From contig CAVTOX010000013.1 in the NCBI GenBank assembly GCA_963736425.1, forward strand, positions 47,578 to 111,577: 64,000 nt of DNA, given 5' to 3'. The translations under genes and the position numbers were made by a program. The stretch comes from Prado023 sp963736425. GTDB lineage: Bacteria > Actinomycetota > Actinomycetes > S36-B12 > CAIYMF01. The notes under the pieces are model-generated. The model saw nothing but the letters and a program-made list of their open reading frames with translations. It was not told where the DNA came from and ran no database searches. The stretch's first letter is position 1. Each line of letters begins with the position of its first letter. Below are positions 8,945-16,448 of this stretch, piece by piece.

Positions 8945-11064
8945 TCAGACGCCCATCGACGGCCGGGACAGCACCACCACGCTGTGAGCCTCCAGCCTGA
9001 TCCCGCCGCCAGCCAGGACCACGGTTCCGTTCTTGTGGCGCTGGTTGGTGTCCAGCACCACCAACCAGGTGTCGCCGTAGTCCGAGGTCGGGAGGACGAA
9101 CCCCAGCGGGCTGGTGTCCGCGTTGAGCAGGATCAGCAGCGAGTCGTCGACGATCCGCTCCCCCCGCGGCCCGGGCTCGAGGATCCGGTCACCGTTGAGG
9201 AACACCATCACGGATCGGGCGAACGAGGTGTTCCAGGAGTCGTCGGTCATGTGCTCGGCGTCTCGGGTGAACCACGCGATGTCGCCCAGGTCCGACTGGC
9301 CGCCGTGGGAGGCCGCACCCCGGAAGAAGCGCCGGCGGCGCAGGGTTGCGTGATCCTTGCGCATCTGGACCACCTGCCGGGTGAACTCCAGATGTGCGGC
9401 GTCCTCCTTGGACAGGTCCCAGTCGATCCACGTGAGCTCGTTGTCCTGGCAGTAGCCGTTGTTGTTGCCGCGCTGGGTGCGGCCGAGCTCGTCGCCGTGC
9501 GACAGCATCGGCACGCCCTGGGAGAACATCAGGGTGGCCAGGAAGTTGCGGCGCTGGCGGTTGCGCAGGCGAGTGACGGCCCGGTCCTTGGTCGGCCCCT
9601 CGGCACCGGAGTTCCAGGACCGGTTGTGGTTCTCGCCATCGGCTGTTGTCGTCCCCGTTGGCCTCGTTGTGCTTGTGGTTGTAGGAGACGAGATCCGCCA
9701 GGGTGAAGCCGTCGTGGGCGGTCACGAAGTTGATCGAGGCGATGGGCCTGCGCCCGGAGTGGCCGTAGAGGTCCGAGGATCCCGTGATCCGACTGGCGAA
9801 CTCGGCCAACGTGGAGGGCTCCCCACGCCAGTAGTCGCGCACCGCATCGCGGTAGCGACCGTTCCACTCGGTCCACAACGGCGGGAACTGGCCCACCTGG
9901 TAGCCGCCGTCCCCGACGTCCCAGGGCTCGGCGATGATCTTCGCCTGCGAGATGACCGGGTCCTGGTGCACCAGGTCGAAGAACGCCGACAGCCGATCCA
10001 CGTCATGGAACTGGCGTGCCAGCGTCGCGGCGAGGTCGAAGCGGAACCCGTCGACGTGCATCTCGGTCACCCAGTACCGCAGCGAGTCCATGATGAGCTG
10101 CAGGACGTGCGGGCTGCGCATGATCAGGGAGTTGCCGGTGCCCGTCGTGTCGAAGTAGCTCGACGGGTCGCCCTCGACCAGGCGGTAGTAGGCGGGGTTG
10201 TCGATCCCGCGGAACGACAGCGTCGGACCGAGATGGTTGCCCTCCGCGGTGTGGTTGTAGACCACGTCGAGGATCACCTCGATGTTCGCCGCATGCAGGG
10301 CCTTGACCAACGACTTGAACTCCCCGACCTGCTCCCCCCGGGTGCCCACCGAGGAGTACGCGTTGTGCGGGGCGAAGAAGCCGATCGTGTTGTAGCCCCA
10401 GTAGTTGCTCAGGCCGCGCCCCTGCAGGATCGGGTCGTCGACGAACTGGTGGACGGGCATCAGCTCGACGGCCGTGACCCCGAGGTCGGTCAGGTGCTGG
10501 ATCACCGCTGGGTGGGCCATCCCCGCGTAGGTGCCGCGGATCTCCTCAGGGATGTCCGGGTGCGCCATCGTCATGCCCTTGACGTGGGCCTCATAGATCA
10601 CGCTGTCGTGGTACTCGTGCTTCGGCGGGCGGTCGTGCGCCCAGTCGAAGTACGGGTTGATGACCACGGCCTTCATGGTGTGCGGCCGCAGAGTCGCTGG
10701 AGTTGCGCTCCTGCTCGGCGCCGAGGCGGTAGGAGTGCAGCGACGGGTCACCGTCGACCTGCCCGTCTATCGCCTTGGCGTAGGGGTCGAGCAGCAGCTT
10801 CGACGGGTCGCAGCGCAGGCCCGCCGCCGGGTCGTAGGGGCCATGGACCCGGTAGCCGTAGCGCTGGCCCGGGATCACCGACGGCAGGTACACGTGCCAG
10901 ACGTGGGCGTCTGACTCCCCCACCTCGATGCGCGTCTCCACGTCGTCGTCGTCGAAGAGGCACAGCTCGACCCGGTCAGCGACGCTTGAGAACAGGGCGA
11001 AGTTGGTGCCGCTCCCGTCGAACGTCGCACCCAACGGGTACGCGCGGCCCGGCCAGATCTGCAT
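8945..11064 (-). CDS. glgX: glycogen debranching enzyme (two apparent frameshifts)
   Basis: Hydrolyses alpha-1,6 branches of limit dextrins (isoamylase type, GH13_11). The restored product is about 705 residues, the normal GlgX length. It starts MQIWPGRAYPLGATFDG, followed by a CBM48 region, HEYHDSVIYEAHVKGMT, nucleophile region MHVDGFRFDLA, acid/base KIIAEPWD and INFVTAHDGFTLADLV. The frame changes twice: near 10687 (after ERNSSDSA, before HTMKAVVINPYFDW) and near 9641, where removing one base restores DGENHNRSWNSGAEGPT. The C-terminal third begins LMFSQGVPMLSHGDELGRT. Both events look like single inserted bases, so I treat the gene as functional. It is the first gene of a glgX-treY pair. 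Confidence 0.9.
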
Positions 11065-11123
11065 ACCCGAATGATCCCACGCAAGTCGCTGGGCCGGTGA
11101 CCGATGGTGGCGGTCGGTGGCCG

Positions 11124-11252
11124 ATGCCGGGCCCTACCCCCCGCGCTGCCTGGGCCACCCGCAGGCACTGGGACGGCCACACCGCCGCTGACATCGCCGC
11201 CGCGCTACGCGTGTCCCGGGCCACGGCCCGCCGGGCCTCGCCGTGGCCGTAG
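11124..11252 (+). CDS. possible 42-residue helix-turn-helix peptide
   Basis: Between glgX and the next gene is a short ATG-started frame whose product contains HTAADIAAALRVSRATARR, which reads as a helix-turn-helix (AADIAAAL, turn, SRATARR). It ends in a TAG and has no strong ribosome site. It could be a remnant of a larger regulator, a microprotein, or chance in high-GC DNA. No other coding signal is visible in the 198-bp gap. Confidence 0.2.
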   Translation: MPGPTPRAAWATRRHWDGHTAADIAAALRVSRATARRASPWP

Positions 11253-11262
11253 AGGCCAGCAG

Positions 11263-12081
11263 TCAAGAGTCGAAGCGTCTTTGCAGGTCGGCGTAGCCGA
11301 TCGCACCGTCGAGGAAGCCGAGAGTCCCGGAGTCCAGCAGTTCCCGGCCGGCGCGCTCCAACATGCTCAGCGAGGCTCGGGCCAGGCTGCCGCCCAGGCT
11401 GACCCGCGTGACGCCGAGCGCGAAGAGTGTGGGCGCGTCGATGGTGTTCGCCAGCCCCGCCACCATGTTCAGCGGGCCCGGGATGGCCGCCGCGAGCCGC
11501 CGGATCGTGTCCTCCTCGACGACTCCGGGCACGAAGACGCAGTCGGCCCCCGCGTCGAGGTACCGCACCGCCCGATCGACCGTCTCGGCGAAGACGTCCC
11601 CGGTCGTGCCGGCGAAGTAGGTGTCAGTGCGGGCGTTGAGCACGAAGGTGCCGCGCGGCGCCGCGGCTCGGGCGGCCGCGATGCGGTCGGCTGCCTTGTC
11701 GATGGCGAACAACTCACCGTTCCCGGCGTCCTCGAGGTTGCCGCCCACGGCCCCGAGGTCCACGGCCCGGGCCACGGTGCCCCCGACCTCGTCGGCGGTG
11801 TCGCCGTACCCGGCTTCGAGGTCCGCGGTCACGGGCACGCTCACCGCGGCCACGATACGACCGACGTGCTCGAGCATCGTGTCGCGGTCCAGGGCTCCTC
11901 CGTCCGGGACTCCGCAGGACCAGGCGATGCCTGCGCTGGTCGTGGCGATGGCCGGGAAGCCGACCTGCTCGAGGATGCGGGCGGAGCCGGCATCCCAGGC
12001 GTTGGGGAGCACGAAACCAGAACCCGCGTGCAGGGCCAGCAGAGCGGTGGCCTTCTCGCTCGAAGCTCCGATGCTCACCAC
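11263..12081 (-). CDS. isocitrate lyase / PEP mutase family protein
   Basis: A 272-residue TIM-barrel protein of the ICL/PEPM superfamily, whose members cleave or form C-C or P-C bonds of 2-hydroxy acids (for example 2-methylisocitrate lyase, oxaloacetate hydrolase, PEP mutase). Recognisable segments are FVLPNAWDAGSARI, the Mg-binding VTADLEAGYGD, GGNLEDAG and FVLNARTD. The usual KKCGH-type catalytic loop of true isocitrate lyases is not seen, so the substrate cannot be assigned. It starts with GTG (two adjacent GTGs in frame; no strong ribosome site). It is divergent from the isochorismatase-family gene with about 200 bp between them. Confidence 0.8.
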   Translation of the reverse strand: MVSIGASSEKATALLALHAGSGFVLPNAWDAGSARILEQVGFPAIATTSAGIAWSCGVPDGGALDRDTMLEHVGRIVAAVSVPVTADLEAGYGDTADEVGGTVARAVDLGAVGGNLEDAGNGELFAIDKAADRIAAARAAAPRGTFVLNARTDTYFAGTTGDVFAETVDRAVRYLDAGADCVFVPGVVEEDTIRRLAAAIPGPLNMVAGLANTIDAPTLFALGVTRVSLGGSLARASLSMLERAGRELLDSGTLGFLDGAIGYADLQRRFDS

Positions 12082-12147
12082 GCAACCTTACCGACGTCAG
12101 ACAGGTCCACCGCCGGTACAGCGCACCCGCCGTCGCAGATGCTGGCC

Positions 12148-12173
12148 GAAGTAGCACGCCTCGCGGCTACTTC
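12148..12173. promoter_or_regulatory. inverted repeat in divergent intergenic region
   Basis: Perfect 8-bp arms GAAGTAGC and GCTACTTC separated by 10 bp lie between the divergent ICL/PEPM-family and isochorismatase-family genes. The position suits an operator for a dimeric regulator acting on both promoters. Regulator unknown. Confidence 0.3.
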
Positions 12174-12280
12174 ATGGATGATCCGGATCGTGGCATCTCC
12201 GGATGTGGGGACACCCCATTCTTGGCAGGGTTAGCCTGCACCCTGGAGGCATGACCTCGTCAGATTGCTCAGGAGGCGCA

Positions 12281-12961
12281 ATGGGCAGCAACCCACGAGT
12301 CGAGGAGCCCTACGATCTGAGTCCTGATCACACGGTCATGCTGGGTGTCGATTTCCAGCTCGGGTTCGGCGACGGCGCCTGGGAGCACACCCCGCACGCA
12401 CCAGCAGCGGTGGCCCGGTTCCGTGAGGCTGCGACGAGCTGGCGCGGTGCCGGCGGCCGGGTGATCATGTGCCGGGAGATCTACTACCCGAGCGACTACC
12501 CGGGGCCGGATGGTGGGCCGCTCGAGGACGTCGTCGCGCACCATCCACTGATGTCCGGGCGCCACAATGCGGAGTTCCATCCGGGTCTGGTCGAGCCGGA
12601 GGACCTGGTGATGCGCAAGACCGGTTTCTCCGCGGTCGCGGCCGGCAATCTGCTCGAGATCCTCGCCGAGCACCGGTGGGACACCGTGGTCATGGGGGGG
12701 CTGACAACCCCGGTCTGCGTGGGAACCACTTCTGATGACCTCAGCATGGCCGGCCTCAAGGTGGTCATCCTCGAGGATGCGTGCGCCTCCCAGCCCTTCG
12801 AGGGATTCTCGGCGGAGGATGCGCACGCGTTCGCGCTGGCCCGGTTCCGCTACCTGTTCGGCCAGACCATGACAACCACGGACTTCAGGCAGTTCGCCGA
12901 CAGCTTGCCCACGGACACACGGCCGTCGTCACCCGATACGGCGCGCACCGATGGCACCTGA
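12281..12961 (+). CDS. isochorismatase family cysteine hydrolase
   Basis: A 226-residue hydrolase of the isochorismatase/nicotinamidase superfamily. The three catalytic positions are visible: Asp in MLGVDFQLGFGD, Lys in VMRKTGFSA and Cys in TTPVCVGTT, the last in the usual GGLTTxVCV context. Family members hydrolyse amides or vinyl ethers; the substrate here is not evident. I chose the ATG with AGGAGG four bases upstream; an earlier ATG at 12251 has its GGAGG too close. The stop overlaps the first possible start of the following molybdopterin oxidoreductase by 11 bases, so the two genes may be cotranscribed. Confidence 0.85.
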   Translation: MGSNPRVEEPYDLSPDHTVMLGVDFQLGFGDGAWEHTPHAPAAVARFREAATSWRGAGGRVIMCREIYYPSDYPGPDGGPLEDVVAHHPLMSGRHNAEFHPGLVEPEDLVMRKTGFSAVAAGNLLEILAEHRWDTVVMGGLTTPVCVGTTSDDLSMAGLKVVILEDACASQPFEGFSAEDAHAFALARFRYLFGQTMTTTDFRQFADSLPTDTRPSSPDTARTDGT

Positions 12962-15221
12962 GGTGGGGTCTTCTCTGCCATCCAAGCAGAGAAGGCAGAC
13001 CGCGAGTGTGCGCACCTTCTGCCGGATCTGCGAGGTCTACTGCGGTCTGGTCGCGGAGGTCGACGACGGCCGGGTCATAGCGGTGCGCCCGGACCGCGAC
13101 CACCCGGTGTCGCGAGGTTACGCGTGCGTCAAGGGGCTCGGGCTCGGCGCGCTGCACGACGACCCCCACCGGCTCGACCATCCGCTCAAGCGGGTCGGGG
13201 ACGACTACCAGCGGATCAGCTGGGACCAGGCCATTGCCGAGATCGGGGCACGGGTGCGGGCACTCGTGGATGCTCACGGGCCCCGGGCGGTGGCGCTCTA
13301 CCAGGGCAACCCCACGTTCTTCAGCTTCCAGCACGTGCTCATGTCGTCGGCGTTCGTCGAGGCGCTCGGGTCGCCGAATGTCTTCGCGTCGCACTCGGTC
13401 GACACCAACAACAAGTTCCACGTGTCGACGGCGATGTACGGCCTCTCGCTCGTGCACCCGGTGCCCGACCTCGACCGGGTGCGCTTCCTCATGTGCCTGG
13501 GCTCCAACCCCACCGTGAGCCAGATGTCGGTGCTCACGGTCGCCGACGCGACAGCTGCCCTGCGCGGGGTCGTCGACCGTGGCGGCCGGGTCGTGATCGT
13601 CGACCCGCGGCGCACCGAGACTGTGCGCAAGGTGGGCGAGCACGTGCCGATCCGTCCCGGCACCGACGCCTACCTGCTCGCCGCGATGCTGCACGTCCTC
13701 ACTGCCGAGCTGGGTGCGGACCTCGACCGAGCGCGGGAGTTCGCGACCGGTGTCGACGAGGTCGTCGCGGTGGTGGCACCGTGGACCCCGGAGCGCGCAG
13801 CCGCGGTGACCGGTGTTCCCGCCGGGACCATCCGCGAGCTGGCCACGGCGTACGCGACGGCCGAGGGTGCCGCGCTCTACATGTCCACCGGCGTCAACAT
13901 GGGGCCGTTCGGATCGGTCGCCTACTGGCTGCTGCAGACGCTGAACCTGATCAGCGGCAACCTCGACCGCGCCGGTGGGCTGCTCGTGCCGGAGGGGGCG
14001 TTCGACGTCCTGCGCCTGAGCGCCGCCCTGGGCCTCGGCACGTTCGACGAGCACCGGACCACCGATGGGCGCTGGCACCGGGTGGCCGGCGCCTTCCCGG
14101 TGGCCGCGCTCGCCGACGAGATCACGACCGAGCACCCCGACCGCATCCGGGCGCTGTTCGTCACCGCCGGCAACCCGGTGCACTCGGTGCCGGGCGGAAG
14201 TCGGCATCTGGCCGACGCGATGCGTGGGCTCGACCTCGTGGTGAGCATCGACATCTACCGCAACGAGACCGCGGCCCTCGCCGACTACGTGCTGCCCGCC
14301 ACCGACATGCTCGAGCGCAGCGACTTCACCATCACCCACCAGGTGCTCCAGGTGGTGCCGCACGCACAGTGGACGCCGGCCGTCGTTCCTCCGGCCCACG
14401 AGCGCCGTGAGGAGTGGCGCATCTTCTCCGACCTCGCCGAGGCCAGCGGCGCACCGCTCCTGGGACCGACGGCGGCGAACGTGCTCCCGCGGCTCAACCG
14501 CCTGCTGCGCCGGCTGCCCGGCCGACCCGAGGTCACGCCGGACCGCATCGTCGCGCTGCTGCTGCTCTGGGGACGCCGCACCACCATGCGCGAACTGCGA
14601 CGGCACCCGGAGGGCGTGCTCCTGCCGCCGTCGCAGCCCGGGTCCTTCCTCGGCCGACGGGTGCGTACGCCCGACGGGCTCGTGCGCCTTGCCCCGCCCG
14701 AGCTCGTCGCCGACGCCGCCCGGCTCGACGACCTCGAGGCAGAGCTGTCGCGCACCGACGTGCTCCGCCTCATCGGACGCCGCGACCGCCGCTCGCACAA
14801 CAGCTGGATGCATGGCAATCCCCGCATCAGCCAGCCGCCCGGCGGCAACACGGCGCTGCTGCACCCGCTGGATGCCGCGCAGCGCGGGATCGCCGATGGG
14901 GACCCGATCGAGGTCTCCACCCAGGAGGGCACCGTTCGGCTGCCGTGCTCCCTCACCGACGACGTGGCCCGCGGCGTCGTCGTCGTTCCGCACGGCTGGG
15001 GGCACGCAACCTCGGGGCACCTGCAAGCCCGCTCGCTGCCCGGCGCCAACGTCAACGACGTGATACCCGGCGGGCCCGCGCAGATGGACCCGGTCAGCGG
15101 TCAGGCCGTGATGCTCGCCCACGTCGTCGAGGTGCGCACCGTCATGGCGGACCACGATGCGTCGGCACCCGACGACATGGCCCTCGGGGCCGAGGGCGGT
15201 TCAGGCGACTTGCTGGCGTAG
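12951..15221 (+). CDS. molybdopterin-dependent oxidoreductase
   Basis: A 756-residue protein of the DMSO-reductase superfamily (formate dehydrogenase / assimilatory nitrate reductase branch). It has an N-terminal [4Fe-4S] motif C-x2-C-x3-C (FCRICEVYCGL) with a fourth Cys in SRGYACVKG, molybdopterin-binding blocks YQGNPTFF, LMCLGSNPTVSQ and VTAGNPVHSVPGG, and a C-terminal molydop-binding domain (GVVVVPHGWGH). At the usual metal-ligand site the sequence reads FASHSVDTNN, with Ser rather than a clear Cys or Sec. No Tat signal is seen, so it is probably cytoplasmic. Electron partner and substrate are unknown. A GTG at 13008 (VRTFCRIC) is an alternative start that would leave a hairpin at 12970-12994 outside the coding region. 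Confidence 0.85.
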   Translation: MAPEVGSSLPSKQRRQTASVRTFCRICEVYCGLVAEVDDGRVIAVRPDRDHPVSRGYACVKGLGLGALHDDPHRLDHPLKRVGDDYQRISWDQAIAEIGARVRALVDAHGPRAVALYQGNPTFFSFQHVLMSSAFVEALGSPNVFASHSVDTNNKFHVSTAMYGLSLVHPVPDLDRVRFLMCLGSNPTVSQMSVLTVADATAALRGVVDRGGRVVIVDPRRTETVRKVGEHVPIRPGTDAYLLAAMLHVLTAELGADLDRAREFATGVDEVVAVVAPWTPERAAAVTGVPAGTIRELATAYATAEGAALYMSTGVNMGPFGSVAYWLLQTLNLISGNLDRAGGLLVPEGAFDVLRLSAALGLGTFDEHRTTDGRWHRVAGAFPVAALADEITTEHPDRIRALFVTAGNPVHSVPGGSRHLADAMRGLDLVVSIDIYRNETAALADYVLPATDMLERSDFTITHQVLQVVPHAQWTPAVVPPAHERREEWRIFSDLAEASGAPLLGPTAANVLPRLNRLLRRLPGRPEVTPDRIVALLLLWGRRTTMRELRRHPEGVLLPPSQPGSFLGRRVRTPDGLVRLAPPELVADAARLDDLEAELSRTDVLRLIGRRDRRSHNSWMHGNPRISQPPGGNTALLHPLDAAQRGIADGDPIEVSTQEGTVRLPCSLTDDVARGVVVVPHGWGHATSGHLQARSLPGANVNDVIPGGPAQMDPVSGQAVMLAHVVEVRTVMADHDASAPDDMALGAEGGSGDLLA
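12970..12994. promoter_or_regulatory. 9-bp perfect hairpin at the gene junction
   Basis: Arms CTTCTCTGC and GCAGAGAAG with a 7-base loop lie just after the isochorismatase-family stop and before the in-frame GTG at 13008 of the oxidoreductase. It could be a weak terminator, a leader structure controlling the downstream gene, or lie within its first codons if translation starts at 12951. Confidence 0.35.
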
Positions 15222-15362
15222 CGCTGGCGGTCCGTTCCTCCGGACGTCCCGCGAGGGGCCGAGGGCCGACCGGGATACTCGGCGTTGCGCGCCTGTGTGA
15301 CGGCGTCGAGGAGGTCCCGCCCAGCCTCGCCCCGCTCAGCAACAGCGCGACGGCTACCTGGT

Positions 15363-15437
15363 TGGTGGGCCCCGCGGGGCTCGAACCCGCAACCTACGGA
15401 TTAAAAGTCCGCAGCTCTACCATTGAGCTAGAGGCCC
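15363..15437 (-). tRNA. tRNA-Lys (UUU)
   Basis: Full cloverleaf on the minus strand: acceptor GGGCCUC pairs with GGGGCCC, the D arm has GCUC...GAGC, the anticodon stem GCGGA/UCCGU holds the loop CUUUUAA with anticodon UUU, and the T arm is GCGGG-UUCGAGC-CCCGC. The discriminator is A and CCA is encoded. No other tRNA is seen nearby. The flanking gaps (about 140 and 230 bp) show nothing else I can support. Confidence 0.96.
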
Positions 15438-15668
15438 TGGGCCTACGGAGAAGAGGTGGGGGACTACCGGTCTCCGGGGCCTTTCCGTGCCGCCGCTGGT
15501 GGGTGGCGGTTCGGGTGGTGCCCATTCTGTCAGATGCTCCTGTTGGGGTGCCGCTGTCGGATGACTGAGCCAGCTGCCGCTCCCAGTGGCGGGGCCACAC
15601 CTGCCGATACAGTCACCGGTAGTCAACAACGCGCCCTCTGCGATCGGGCGGGAACGGGGACAGCGGGC

Positions 15669-15983
15669 ATGACACAAACACCAGGGTTCGCGGAGTCGGG
15701 GAGTCCTTCGGGGGTTCGCTGGACCGCCGTCCTGTTCGGCATCGCGACTGTCGGCTTCCTCGTTCAGGGGATCAACCGCGCATACATCACCACGCAACTG
15801 GGTGCCGCCGACGGAACCTACAGCGTTGAGTACGTGGCGAGGACAACGCAGAGCATCCTCGGTGCGCTCGTCTGCCTGACCGCTGCCACGCTACCCACCG
15901 TGTGGTGGAACCTCACTCACTCCCGGACGCAGAGGGTTGCGACCGAACCCCTGACAGGGGAACGAAACCCGCTGGGACGGTGA
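15669..15983 (+). CDS. small two-helix membrane protein
   Basis: A 104-residue protein of unknown function with two predicted membrane segments, roughly residues 18-36 (WTAVLFGIATVGFLVQG) and 66-85 (ILGALVCLTAATLPTVWW), and a charged C-terminus. The start is the ATG giving MTQTPGF; the ribosome site is weak. It is convergent (47-bp gap) with another small gene whose product has the same layout and shared residues (RW-x2-VLFG, a second helix ending in LP-x2-W), so the two look like diverged paralogues. Confidence 0.55.
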   Translation: MTQTPGFAESGSPSGVRWTAVLFGIATVGFLVQGINRAYITTQLGAADGTYSVEYVARTTQSILGALVCLTAATLPTVWWNLTHSRTQRVATEPLTGERNPLGR

Positions 15984-16030
15984 GGCCGTCGTCTTCGACT
16001 CGGACGCCGCCGGTGAGTGGTGGGACGTGA

Positions 16031-16309
16031 CTACTGGATGGACTCCCTTTCAGGACTCCCCTGAGGCTGGGGCGAGTCGAACCGGCGAGGGAACGTCGAC
16101 CAGATCGCCGGCAGCACGGCAATCGCGATGCAGATGACCGCGTACGTGAGGCGCTGAATCGAGCTCAGGATGAGGTCGTCAATGAAGATGCTGGGTTGGG
16201 TCATCTTCGTCGCGGTATGCGCGTCGATCACCGCAACCCATAGGAACGGCACCGAGGCCAACCCGAACAGGACGCTCACCCACCGCAACCACCCCGGAAC
16301 AACCCGCAT
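16031..16309 (-). CDS. small two-helix membrane protein, paralogue of the facing gene
   Basis: A 92-residue protein of unknown function. The start is the ATG five bases after GGAGGAG, a strong ribosome site. Membrane segments are about residues 11-27 (VSVLFGLASVPFLWVAV) and 53-70 (LTYAVICIAIAVLPAIW). The pattern LRW-x2-VLFG-x-A-x4-FL, a short extracytoplasmic loop, and a second helix ending LPAIW matches the facing gene. The tail is charged and Pro-rich. No homologous family of known function is recognised. Confidence 0.6.
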   Translation of the reverse strand: MRVVPGWLRWVSVLFGLASVPFLWVAVIDAHTATKMTQPSIFIDDLILSSIQRLTYAVICIAIAVLPAIWSTFPRRFDSPQPQGSPERESIQ

Positions 16310-16448
16310 GACGCTCCTCCCTGGATCAAGACGCGTCCATGGTGTCAGACGCCGGATCGCCGCCCTCACGGCGTCCCCGCCACTTCGACCTCACGATGGC
16401 CCCGCCATCGGCGCACCCACCGCCTGGCTGTCGCGTACGGTCGTGCCC

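Noticed and set aside
12885..15155. Long minus-strand open frame covering the molybdopterin oxidoreductase
   Set aside because: Arg/Gly/His-rich translation without family motifs; it mirrors the codon bias of the real plus-strand gene.
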